This document shows positions 7,980-16,341 of a DNA stretch of 64,000 nt, in pieces (within the stretch, counting starts at the first letter, position 1; each line of letters begins with the position of its first letter). This DNA comes from Sinorhizobium sp. B11 (GTDB lineage: Bacteria > Pseudomonadota > Alphaproteobacteria > Rhizobiales > Rhizobiaceae): contig CP091033.1 in NCBI GenBank assembly GCA_039725955.1, positions 868,001 through 932,000 of the forward strand. Direction: 5' to 3'. The position numbers and the translations under genes were made by a program. The notes beneath the pieces were generated by a model. That model had not been told where the DNA came from and did not search any database. It saw only the letters and a program-made list of their open reading frames with translations.

Positions 7980-9145
7980 ACCACGCAGCGCCCTTCTCGG
8001 TTCTTTTTGACCCGACAAACCAGGAGGTGGTCCTGTCCGGCAAGATACGGCCAGAACGTGCTGCAGAAATTGCCGATGCCCTGTCGCTGGTGCAGCAAAG
8101 TCTGGAGAGGTACAGCGGGGTCGTCTACCTCAATGTCAAACGTCTGACGCATATCAACATGACCGCCTTTTCGGCCCTGGCAGATATCCTTGCGGAAAGC
8201 TGCCGGACGAGGCCGGAGCGGAAGATCGTCATTGTAACCTCAAGCGTGATGGAATGGTCGACCCCGGTTTTTGAAAAGCTGGCAAAACACCACGCCAACT
8301 TGACAGTGGCGGTTTATGACTCGGCATTTTATCCGGGTCAGAGCTTCGTGGAGGACGAGGCGTTCATTCCCATTCTCCGTACTCAGACCAAAATGACATG
8401 GAGGCATGAGAAGGAACTATTGCCTCGTCACGGTCTGCGTAGCGGTCTCGCTGTTGCGGACATCTGCTGCGGGATTGGTGATTTCGCAGCCTTGGTTCAA
8501 CGGGAATTCAAGCCGTCCCGCCTTGTTGCGCTCGATCACTCGGTGCGCAGCCTGGAATACGCCCGGAGAGTGGCTGCGGACTTCGATTTGAAAGAAATTG
8601 AATACACTTATGGCGACGCGTCCCAGATGCTGCTTCGGGACAATCAATTCGACTTTGTGACGTGCCGGCATTCCCTCCAGATTTTCGATCGTCCGGAGAT
8701 GCTGCTGCGCGAGCTCTATCGCATCTGCAAGCCCGGCGGTCGCGTCTATATTACCAACGAGAAAAACTCTCATTGCCTGGGTGAGCCGCATGCGGAAACG
8801 ATCAGGTGGACATATGAAGAAGTCGCCAAATTGTTCAGCTACTTCGACATGGATGTCGAGATGGGGCCGAAAAGCCGCCACCTGCTTGCCGACGCCGGCT
8901 TTGACGCGATCAAGGTCGATGCTTTCATGGTAACGAACCTCGACGGCGATCCCCAGGACTTCGCCGACATCATCGAAGCCTGGGAAAACGTCTATGCAGG
9001 CCAGATGGCTGTCCGGCGGGGGGATACGCCGGAGTTCATTCGCAGGTTCAGGCAGGGGTTTAAAGACCACGTTTTCGCGGCCCTTCATCCGAAAGGCTAT
9101 GCGGGCTGGCCGATCTGGGCGGCGTCCGGCCGAAAGCCAGCATGA
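7976..9145 (+). CDS. STAS-like domain fused to class I SAM methyltransferase
   Basis: A 389-residue fusion, ATGA overlap with the preceding gene. Residues 1-120 resemble the STAS protein at 12074: LNVKRLTHINMTAFSALADI aligns with FNLTGLEFLNSSGINLLAKL, with Thr of NMT at the position of the likely phosphorylated Ser of NSS. Residues about 145-280 are a Rossmann methyltransferase: motif I VADICCGIGDF, the acidic strand end VALDHS, FDFVTCRHSLQIF and LYRICKPGGRVYITNE. The last 100 residues are probably a substrate lid. Known STAS antagonists are usually single-domain, so a phosphorylation-controlled methyltransferase is inferred. The substrate is unknown; small molecule and protein targets are both possible. 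Confidence 0.85.
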   Translation: MNHAAPFSVLFDPTNQEVVLSGKIRPERAAEIADALSLVQQSLERYSGVVYLNVKRLTHINMTAFSALADILAESCRTRPERKIVIVTSSVMEWSTPVFEKLAKHHANLTVAVYDSAFYPGQSFVEDEAFIPILRTQTKMTWRHEKELLPRHGLRSGLAVADICCGIGDFAALVQREFKPSRLVALDHSVRSLEYARRVAADFDLKEIEYTYGDASQMLLRDNQFDFVTCRHSLQIFDRPEMLLRELYRICKPGGRVYITNEKNSHCLGEPHAETIRWTYEEVAKLFSYFDMDVEMGPKSRHLLADAGFDAIKVDAFMVTNLDGDPQDFADIIEAWENVYAGQMAVRRGDTPEFIRRFRQGFKDHVFAALHPKGYAGWPIWAASGRKPA

Positions 9146-11502
9146 TGGGCGGGAGATTTTCGAAAAGACCGATAAAGCTGGGCTCGTTCCGTGCAAAGTT
9201 CATATTGGTCGTCGGCGGAGCAGTCCTGTTCGATCTGCTGGTGAGCGGAGGATTGGCACTCTGGAATGTGCAACGGCTTTCACGCGACGCGACGCTGGAG
9301 GTCGGGCAAGGACTCGAGGCGGCAAGCCAGGAATATATCGTGACATATGCCGACTCCACCGCTGCCCAGGTCAGTTTGTTGTTTCGGCAGGTCCACAGCG
9401 ATGTTGGCGAGTTGGCTGGCGTGCTTCAGGCACAAATCGACAATCCGCAGCGCAATTCCGACGTCGGCGCAGCAATCGCCCGAACCTCTCCCGGCGCCGT
9501 GAACCTCGCTTATGACCAGAAGGGCAACTGGTCTCAAAACGCTCCGGGCTCGGTCTCCGTTGTGAGTGTCTGGGGCTACCTGCTGAGGCCCGACCACAGT
9601 CCCAGACCTGATGTCGAAGCCGACATCCAGACGAGTGCGGTTCTCGACATCGTAGCGCCGAGTTTGCTGCAGCACGGTTCTTCCAAGCTCCAGATGTATT
9701 ACATTGGCCCGAAGGAAAGGCCGATTTTCAGAACCGCACCATATACGGACCAAGCCCAGACTTTCGATCGTCTCTATCCCGGTCACAACAATGAAAATTT
9801 CTGGCACTTCTTTTTTCCCGGGCTCTACGAGTCTTGGCAGGGCTGGGCCGCCAATATGAATTCGCGGCCGGTCGCAGAGGATATCACGCAGACAGCGCCA
9901 TATACCGATGCGATTACCGGGAAGCTCATCGTGAGTTTCTTTCATCCCCTATGGACAGCCGACAGGAAGGACGTCGCCGGCGCCGCTGGCGCGGACATCA
10001 CGCTCGACCAACTCGCGCAGACCGTTGAAAACGTTAAAGTGGCCCAATCCGGGTTTGGTCTTCTCGCAATGTCCGACGGAAACGTCGTCGCGATCAACCA
10101 TACAGGCGAGGAAACTCTAGGCCTGCGATCCGCGAGCGATGCGAGCGGAACAGGCGTGACTGGGCTGGAGCGGTCATTGAAGGGAAGTTCACAGCCCGAA
10201 ATTGCGAAAATGGCCCTGGACCGCGAACAGGGCATCCAACACCTGTTGTTGGAACGAAACGGGCAAAAAGTTCCCTACATCGTGATCGTGAAGAAACTCC
10301 CTGCGACCAATCTCTGGTCCAGCGGCCCGGTCCGTCAAGAGGCGATGTCCCTCGTCCTGGTCGTCCCCGAGCGGGAAATCGACGCTTCCCTGTATGCGGC
10401 GCAAGCCAAGATTTCCGAGGCCACGAACCGCATCGTGCTCTATCAGATCCTGGCAATCGCGATGTCGCTGGCAATCGTCACCATCGCGGTGCTTGCAGCA
10501 TCAAAGCGAATAACGAGCGGTATCAGTGCTCTCGCCGATGCCGCGAGAAGGATCCAGACGAAGGATTACTCGGTACGGGTTGCCATCACCAGCAGAGACG
10601 AGGTTGGCGAGGCCGGGGAAGCATTCAACAGGATGGCCGAAGAGATCAGCTTTCACACCGAAAATCTCGAGCAACTCGTCGAGGAGCGAACGGCGCAGAT
10701 CGAGGATGCAAAGGAAGAGATTTCCACGTTGAACGCTCAGCTTCAGCGAGAAAATCGACGGCTTGGGACGGAACTGGCCGTCGCCGAGAGAATCCAGCTG
10801 ATGGTGCTGCCGTTGCATCAGGAGCTCGACGAAGTGCAGGCGCTGGAAATAGCGGCATATATGAGACCCGCCGAGGAGGTCGGTGGCGACTATTACGATG
10901 TTTTGAAAAGCGGCCATCGCCTGAAAATCGGCATTGGCGACGTCGCCGGGCACGGGCTCGAAAGCGGAGTCTTGATGTTAATGGTTCAGTCGGTCGCCCG
11001 CGCGCTGCAGGAGGCAGGCAATGCCGATGCAGTCAAATTTCTCACCGACCTTAATAGTGCGCTTTTCAAGAATATCGTGAGAACCAAGATCGACAAGCAC
11101 CTCACTTTGGCGTTCCTTGATTACGATGGAAAAGAAATGATCCTGTCCGGCCAGCACGAAGAGGTGATCGTTATACGGACGAACGGTGAGATCGAGCGTA
11201 TTGATACGATGGATCTGGGAATACCGATCGGGCTGCAGGCCGACATTTCCGAGTTCATCAAGACGCGCAGGATAACGTTCGAGAAGGGCGACCTCATTCT
11301 TCTCCACACAGACGGCGTGACGGAGGCCGAGAACGATGCTGGAGAACTGTTTGGCATTGAACGTCTGTGCCACGAGGCACTTCGCGTCAAGAACGAAAGT
11401 GCCGACAAAGTCGTCTCCGGAATCGTGGCGGCATTAATGCACTTTATCGGGTCACATAAGATCCATGACGACATCACACTTCTCGCAGTACGACACAGGT
11501 GA
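9142..11502 (+). CDS. Membrane receptor PP2C/SpoIIE phosphatase (dCache-HAMP-PP2C, SiaA/RsbU-like)
   Basis: A 786-residue protein. An N-terminal helix (about 18-38) and a second helix (about 430-452) flank a large periplasmic region with the features of a double-Cache sensor. A HAMP domain (SKRITSGISALADAARRIQ), a coiled coil (about 505-555) and a C-terminal PP2C/SpoIIE domain follow, with the metal-site motifs GGDYYD, GDVAGHG and HTDGVTEAE. Proteins of this build dephosphorylate STAS antagonists in response to an external signal, releasing the partner switch. ATGA overlap with the methyltransferase gene and a three-base gap to the switch kinase show one operon. The likely substrates are the STAS protein at 12074 and the STAS domain of the fusion at 7976. 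Confidence 0.92.
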   Translation: MMGGRFSKRPIKLGSFRAKFILVVGGAVLFDLLVSGGLALWNVQRLSRDATLEVGQGLEAASQEYIVTYADSTAAQVSLLFRQVHSDVGELAGVLQAQIDNPQRNSDVGAAIARTSPGAVNLAYDQKGNWSQNAPGSVSVVSVWGYLLRPDHSPRPDVEADIQTSAVLDIVAPSLLQHGSSKLQMYYIGPKERPIFRTAPYTDQAQTFDRLYPGHNNENFWHFFFPGLYESWQGWAANMNSRPVAEDITQTAPYTDAITGKLIVSFFHPLWTADRKDVAGAAGADITLDQLAQTVENVKVAQSGFGLLAMSDGNVVAINHTGEETLGLRSASDASGTGVTGLERSLKGSSQPEIAKMALDREQGIQHLLLERNGQKVPYIVIVKKLPATNLWSSGPVRQEAMSLVLVVPEREIDASLYAAQAKISEATNRIVLYQILAIAMSLAIVTIAVLAASKRITSGISALADAARRIQTKDYSVRVAITSRDEVGEAGEAFNRMAEEISFHTENLEQLVEERTAQIEDAKEEISTLNAQLQRENRRLGTELAVAERIQLMVLPLHQELDEVQALEIAAYMRPAEEVGGDYYDVLKSGHRLKIGIGDVAGHGLESGVLMLMVQSVARALQEAGNADAVKFLTDLNSALFKNIVRTKIDKHLTLAFLDYDGKEMILSGQHEEVIVIRTNGEIERIDTMDLGIPIGLQADISEFIKTRRITFEKGDLILLHTDGVTEAENDAGELFGIERLCHEALRVKNESADKVVSGIVAALMHFIGSHKIHDDITLLAVRHR

Positions 11503-11505
11503 TGC

Positions 11506-12066
11506 ATGACACCGACGTTATATGGAATCGAAACTCTTGCAGGTGAGAACCTGGATGCAAGCACGCGTCTGACCTTGCACGACGGACCGCTTCAACTCGG
11601 GTGGAAACATTCGGGCATGACTTCGGACTTTATCGCAGAAGTTATGGCGCTGCCCTATTCCCACTCGAAGAGAGACTACACGCAAGCCCATCACGACATC
11701 GGCTATCTCAGCAACGAGCTGATCGAAAATGCCGTAAAATTTCGACGGCCAGGAGAAATCCTCATCGAAGCCGGAATATCCGACGGATGCTTTTTCATGA
11801 GGATAACGAACAACATCGATGGCGCATCGTCATCTCGTCTGCAGCAACTGCTGCACCGACTTCGCTCGACGGAACCTGGTGAACTCCTTCTGGAACGAAT
11901 CGAAAGCAATGCCATATCCGAAGGGAGTGGCTCCGGTTTGGGTTTGCTCACCCTCTTAAGCGATTATGATGCAAAAATGGCGTGGGCATTCGAAGAGGCC
12001 GACGAGGACGAATTCAAACTGACGACGACAGCCTTGGTGGCTTTACCGCCCTCCTCCAATCTGTGA
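11506..12066 (+). CDS. Partner-switch HATPase kinase (RsbW/SiaB/slr1658-type)
   Basis: A 186-residue cytosolic protein of the GHKL ATPase fold. The N-box is intact (SNELIENAVKF, with the Mg-binding Asn) and the G2 box is present as GSGSGLGLLTLLSDYD. There is no His-phosphotransfer domain, so a Ser/Thr kinase or anti-regulator role is expected, as in RsbW, SpoIIAB and SiaB. It lies between the PP2C phosphatase and the single-domain STAS protein, the standard set for a partner switch in which this kinase phosphorylates STAS and the phosphatase reverses it. AGGTGATGC precedes the ATG. Acts in the cytosol. Confidence 0.85.
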   Translation: MTPTLYGIETLAGENLDASTRLTLHDGPLQLGWKHSGMTSDFIAEVMALPYSHSKRDYTQAHHDIGYLSNELIENAVKFRRPGEILIEAGISDGCFFMRITNNIDGASSSRLQQLLHRLRSTEPGELLLERIESNAISEGSGSGLGLLTLLSDYDAKMAWAFEEADEDEFKLTTTALVALPPSSNL

Positions 12067-12073
12067 GCGAAAA

Positions 12074-12412
12074 ATGGAAATCAGGGACGAAAACTTCCGT
12101 GTATGGGCTGAAAACAACGAAGTATATCTAGATGGTGTATTTCGGCTGGCAGGACCCGACGCCTACGCGCCTATTCATTCGATGATACTGGGGCTGCTCC
12201 ATGGAGGTCACAAACAGGTAATATTCAACTTGACTGGCCTCGAGTTCCTCAACTCTTCCGGCATAAACCTGCTTGCCAAACTGACAATCGAGGCCAGGAA
12301 AATGGACGAGCTTCAGCTCGTTGTGAAAGGCACCAACCAATATCCCTGGCAAGCAAAATCGCTTCCGAATTTGAAAAAGCTGCATCCACTGGTTGATTTG
12401 CGCCTGGCGTAA
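12074..12412 (+). CDS. STAS-domain antagonist (SpoIIAA/slr1659-type)
   Basis: A 112-residue single-domain protein. The motif FNLTGLEFLNSSGINLLAKL contains the Asn-Ser-Ser preceding the helix at the usual phosphorylation position of anti-anti-sigma/STAS proteins. It is the last gene of the six-gene operon and starts seven bases after the kinase gene. The expected cycle is phosphorylation by the kinase at 11506 and dephosphorylation by the PP2C receptor at 9142. By analogy with the SiaC branch, the output may be control of the GGDEF-EAL protein at the start of the operon. This last link is inference. Confidence 0.85.
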   Translation: MEIRDENFRVWAENNEVYLDGVFRLAGPDAYAPIHSMILGLLHGGHKQVIFNLTGLEFLNSSGINLLAKLTIEARKMDELQLVVKGTNQYPWQAKSLPNLKKLHPLVDLRLA

Positions 12413-12655
12413 AGTTTGCTGCTATCGGCGGAAAGGCATGACGACAGAAAACGAGCGATAGGTGCGCAGCGCATCGACGGAAGGCTATTTAGTGAAGACC
12501 TGGAAATGAGTTTCGGGGTTTTGCTATCAGATCGTGAAATGAACCTCTCCTAAGGCTGGGCATATATCTCAGATCCATCAAGCCAATCCTGTTTTCCTGC
12601 ATACCCGCGGCTCGACGCGTGACCCCGTGATAAGCGCAAATGCATCGGCCCGAGG

Positions 12656-12689
12656 CTCACCCGACCGGTCGGACTGGCCGACCGGTGAG
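12656..12689. terminator. Dyad between convergent genes
   Basis: CTCACC and GGTGAG form the outer stem, and GGTCGG and CCGACC the inner stem around ACTGG, with a five-base bulge. The left side contains a perfect 12-base palindrome CCGACCGGTCGG (12661-12672), and CCGACCGGT recurs at 12678-12686. The rest of 12413-12746 holds no supported gene. Its place between convergent genes suits a terminator, but the palindrome could also bind a protein. Confidence 0.35.
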
Positions 12690-12746
12690 AGCGCAAGACC
12701 GATGATGGTGTGATGCATTCTCCTGCGCCAAGAACGCCCTGATCAA

Positions 12747-14141
12747 CTATTTCAGCGAGCGAATTCCAGCAAAAAGCGGGCCGAGGCCTTCCGCTATCGT
12801 CAGGTGCACGATTACCGCTTCGCGAAGCTGAGTATAGGGCAGTCCGCCCATCATTGCCGTTTGAACCACGGCCATGACCTCTCCGGCTTCGGAGCCGATC
12901 ATCGTAAAACCCAGGATGCGATCATCATTCGCGCCTACAATAGCTTTCATGAAGCCTTGCGTCTCCTCGGTTGCTTCGGTGCGCAGCACATTTCCCATGG
13001 GCAGTGTCGCGACCCGATAGGCGATGCCCAGGCGCTGGGCTTCGCTTTCGCTCATGCCGACACGGGCAAGCGGAGGATCCGTAAACATCACATAGGGGAT
13101 CTGGCGAGCGTCGGTGCGACGGTTGCCTCCCGCCATGTTGTCGCGAACGATCCGGAAATCATCGACAGACACATGCGTAAACTGCGGACTGCCGGCGCAC
13201 TCGCCGATCGCCCAGACGCCGTCTTTCGTAGCTTCCAGACGTTCATTGACGCGAATGAATCCGCGAGTATCCAGTTCGACACCGGTCTTCTCAAGTCCGA
13301 TGTCGGCCGTGTTTGGAACCCGACCGGCAGCCACCAGCAAGTCGCTGCCTTCGACGGTCCGGTTCCCGGCGTCGGTTTGAATTTCGACAACAACAGCATC
13401 CCCAGACAAGCCCCGCACCTGTGTCGGCCTGGCGCCCAGGACGACTTCGATCCCTTCTGAGGCAAGTATGCGCTGTATCTCCTCGGCGACGTCGGCATCC
13501 TCCCGAGCCATCAACCGCTGCGATGGTTCGATAATGGTCACCCGGCTACCGAAGCGGCGGTATGCCTGCGCCATTTCAATACCCACATAGCCACCTCCGA
13601 GCACGATCAGATGAGACGGCAGATAGTCGAGCTCGAGAGCCTCGATATGTGTCATTGCGCGCGCTGCCGGCAGGCCAGGGATATCCGGTATCGCAGCATG
13701 ACTGCCGACATTCACCACCACCTGATTGCCGGAAAGCCTGCGCTGACCGCCATCGTTCAAGCTGACTTCGATGGTCTTCGGCTCGACGAACTTTCCCTCC
13801 CCCATGATGAGTTCGGCACCGCTTGCCTTATAGGCATCAAGGTGAAACGCGATCTCCCGATCGACCATCGCTTGCTTGCGCCGGCGGACGGCTGCCATAT
13901 CGACGCTGACTGGTCCGGTCGCGGTACCGAATTCGGCCGCGTGCTGAACCAGATGAGCAACTCGCGCGCTCCAGATCTCGTTTTTGCTGGGCAGACAGGC
14001 GACCGCCGGGCAAGAACCGCCGACCCACCTTCTTTCGACAACCGCAACTTTCTGACCGGAACGAGCCAGGTGCCAAGCGAGCAATTTACCGCCCTGGCCG
14101 CTGCCAAGGATCAGAGTGTCGAAATTCTCAATATCAGGCAT
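12747..14141 (-). CDS. Class I pyridine nucleotide-disulfide oxidoreductase (Lpd/MerA-like)
   Basis: A 464-residue flavoprotein with FAD-binding GSGQGGKLLAWHLA near the N terminus, a redox-active motif GGSCPAVACLPSK (two Cys four residues apart, as in the family GGTCxxxGCxPSK), NAD-binding GGGYVGIEMAQ (about 175-185) and FAD-contacting AIGECAGSPQFTH. The C-terminal VHLTIAEG keeps the His-x4-Glu pair. It therefore appears catalytically complete. No adjacent 2-oxoacid dehydrogenase genes exist, so it is more likely a stand-alone reductase than lipoamide dehydrogenase. ATG 14141 is preferred because of GGAGAG just upstream. Divergent from an AraC gene that probably controls it. Confidence 0.87.
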   Translation of the reverse strand: MPDIENFDTLILGSGQGGKLLAWHLARSGQKVAVVERRWVGGSCPAVACLPSKNEIWSARVAHLVQHAAEFGTATGPVSVDMAAVRRRKQAMVDREIAFHLDAYKASGAELIMGEGKFVEPKTIEVSLNDGGQRRLSGNQVVVNVGSHAAIPDIPGLPAARAMTHIEALELDYLPSHLIVLGGGYVGIEMAQAYRRFGSRVTIIEPSQRLMAREDADVAEEIQRILASEGIEVVLGARPTQVRGLSGDAVVVEIQTDAGNRTVEGSDLLVAAGRVPNTADIGLEKTGVELDTRGFIRVNERLEATKDGVWAIGECAGSPQFTHVSVDDFRIVRDNMAGGNRRTDARQIPYVMFTDPPLARVGMSESEAQRLGIAYRVATLPMGNVLRTEATEETQGFMKAIVGANDDRILGFTMIGSEAGEVMAVVQTAMMGGLPYTQLREAVIVHLTIAEGLGPLFAGIRSLK

Positions 14142-14292
14142 GGGACTCTCCGTGAGCTGGCAGCAGCCGAGCGCTTCGAAGGCGATCTGCTTCTGCAATG
14201 ACGATAGGAGCAGGTTATAATGACGGCGTGATTTGATTAATGCCGATTTAGCTCATATTCATGCTCGATCGACTCATCTTGAAGGGATCGAC

Positions 14293-15330
14293 ATGTCACA
14301 AGGCATCGATTGGCTCAGTCGTCTACTCGAAATGATGCCGGTCACCGGCAAGCTGGAGCTTCACTGCCTTTACGGTGCACCTTGGCGGGTTGCCTATGAA
14401 CAAGGCCCCGTCCAGGACATCGTTTATCACGTGATATTGAGCGGCGAGGCATGGCTGAATGATAGTGACGGCAACAGAGAACAACGTCTCACGCCCGGCG
14501 ACATTCTGCTGGTTCCCGCTGGAGCGCCTCACGTTCTGACCGATGGCAGCGGCGCCGAGCCGGGGAAGGCGACGCAGAGGCAAGGGCTGAATGTGGTGAT
14601 CAGCGAGAATGCCGGCCAAGGCGAACGGCTGGACATGCTTTGTGGCCGCTTCGTGCTTGCCTCACCGCATGACCGACTGCTGGGGACTTACCTGCGTTCC
14701 CGGATGGTCGTACGGGGAACGTCTAACTCAGCGACGTCACCACAATCCGTGACGCGCCGACAGATGGAGGCCCTGGTGGCGCTCATGCGGGCCGAGGCGA
14801 ACGTCGAGGGGATTGGCGGTCAGGCGATGCTGAATGCGTTCTCAGCAGCGCTGTTCACGCTGGCGCTCCGGCTGGCAAGTCAATCCCATGACGCACCACT
14901 CGGGCTGGTCGCCCTCGCAAGCCATGTCAGGCTCGCTCCTGCGATCAACGCGATATTCTTCGAACCCGCCCGCCCATGGACGCTTTCGAAACTTGCAAGC
15001 CTCTGCAACTTGTCTCGTGCAAGTTTGGCGCGCTACTTCCAGAGCAGTTTGGGCCGCTCCGCTACCGACCTTCTCCAGGACGTTCGCATCACGCTCGCTG
15101 CGAATGCGCTGCGGGTGCAGACGACATCGACCGCTGCGGCAGCCGATCTGGCCGGTTATCGATCTGAAGCTGCCTTCCAGCGTGCCTTCAAGCAGCATCT
15201 GGGATTGACCCCGGCCCAATGGCGCGCCTCGCGGATGGCCAAAGAGACGGCGGACACGGACGATGCATCCGCCGCCGCCCCTCAACGAGGCCGGCATCAA
15301 CGGCTTCGGAATGCGTCGAAAGAAGCCTGA
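14293..15330 (+). CDS. AraC-family regulator with cupin-type sensor domain
   Basis: A 345-residue transcription factor. An N-terminal cupin region (about 1-150, with PGDILLVPAGAPHVL) is followed by a C-terminal AraC double HTH (about 225-325: WTLSKLASLCNLSRASLARYF, then AADLAGYRSEAAFQRAFKQH and GLTPAQWR). ATG 14293 has AAGGGA six bases upstream; a longer frame from 14233 lacks this. Transcribed divergently from the disulfide oxidoreductase with about 150 bases between them, so it is the likely regulator of that gene, perhaps sensing an oxidant or electrophile (inference). The extreme C terminus is basic and low-complexity. Confidence 0.88.
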   Translation: MSQGIDWLSRLLEMMPVTGKLELHCLYGAPWRVAYEQGPVQDIVYHVILSGEAWLNDSDGNREQRLTPGDILLVPAGAPHVLTDGSGAEPGKATQRQGLNVVISENAGQGERLDMLCGRFVLASPHDRLLGTYLRSRMVVRGTSNSATSPQSVTRRQMEALVALMRAEANVEGIGGQAMLNAFSAALFTLALRLASQSHDAPLGLVALASHVRLAPAINAIFFEPARPWTLSKLASLCNLSRASLARYFQSSLGRSATDLLQDVRITLAANALRVQTTSTAAAADLAGYRSEAAFQRAFKQHLGLTPAQWRASRMAKETADTDDASAAAPQRGRHQRLRNASKEA

Positions 15331-15449
15331 ACTTTTCCAGCATATTCCGAGGAATATCAGTCTCTCAGCGCCAACCGGCAGCCGCATGCCATTGACGCCC
15401 TTTGCGACGACGAGACACCTTTGGTCGAAGCGGCAACCACCTGTCCCGA

Positions 15450-16334
15450 CTAAGAATTAACTGGCGCCAGCACGAAATCGTGCTCGACCTGCCAGAATTT
15501 CCCCTCGAAGCCGAGTTCCCTGGCGTGCGCGGGATCCTCAGTCAATCTGAAGTCGGCGAGAAGGCTCTCCTTTACGCCAAACACCGCGTCCGAACGGATA
15601 TAGGGATCGTCGGGATCAAAGATGTGTGTGACGAGCTTCTCGAACCCTTCCGCCTTGATGATGTAGTGCAGATGCGCCGGCCTGTAGGGGTGACGGCCGA
15701 GCGCGCCCAGCATCTGCCCAACCGGTCCGTCATCGGGAATCGGATAATATTTGGGCTTGACCGCGCGGAACAAGTAGCGCCCGTCCTCACCCGTTCGGAA
15801 GACGCCGCGCAGATTGAAATCCGGCTGAATGCCCTGCTGCTGCACGTCATAGAAACCTTCGTCATTGGCCTGCCAGACATCGAGAACGGCGCCCGCGATC
15901 GGCTTGCCGTCGGTATCCAGTATGCGGCCGCTGATGACCATGTCTTCGCCCTTGTGGTCGAGGCAGATATTGGCGCCCATAGGCAATTTCGGCGCGTCGG
16001 CGACATGGAACGGGCCGAGCACGGTGCTTTCCGAGGCGCCGGTAGGTTTGCGATTGTTGATCGCGTCGACCAGCATCGAAACACCGAGCACGTCCGACAG
16101 CAGAATGAATTCCTGCCGCCAGTCGGTGCAGGTATGGCCGGTGCGCGTGAGGAAGAGGATCGCATCCATCCACTCCTCCTGCGTCGGCTCGAGTTCCTTC
16201 ACCGCCTCATGGAGCTTGCGGGTGACGACCTCCATGATCTGCTTCAGCCGTTCGCTCTTTGCCCCCGCATTGCGGCTTATGACGACATCGACGGAATTTT
16301 CCTCGGTGAAATAACCGTTTTCTTCAGCACCCAT
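15450..16334 (-). CDS. Intradiol ring-cleavage dioxygenase, hydroxyquinol 1,2-dioxygenase type
   Basis: A 294-residue non-heme Fe(III) dioxygenase. The N-terminal helical linker domain (about 20-110) is typical of catechol and hydroxyquinol 1,2-dioxygenases. The catalytic domain carries the ligand motifs DEGFYDVQ, KYYPIPDDGPVG and RPAHLHYII, giving two Tyr and two His. The YYPIPDDGPVG form is the hydroxyquinol-dioxygenase type. It would open hydroxyquinol to maleylacetate, which the reductase at 22891 can convert to 3-oxoadipate. Last gene of the aromatic operon, seven bases after the FAD monooxygenase. A second, divergent paralogue begins the same operon. Confidence 0.92.
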   Translation of the reverse strand: MGAEENGYFTEENSVDVVISRNAGAKSERLKQIMEVVTRKLHEAVKELEPTQEEWMDAILFLTRTGHTCTDWRQEFILLSDVLGVSMLVDAINNRKPTGASESTVLGPFHVADAPKLPMGANICLDHKGEDMVISGRILDTDGKPIAGAVLDVWQANDEGFYDVQQQGIQPDFNLRGVFRTGEDGRYLFRAVKPKYYPIPDDGPVGQMLGALGRHPYRPAHLHYIIKAEGFEKLVTHIFDPDDPYIRSDAVFGVKESLLADFRLTEDPAHARELGFEGKFWQVEHDFVLAPVNS

Positions 16335-16341
16335 AACGACC

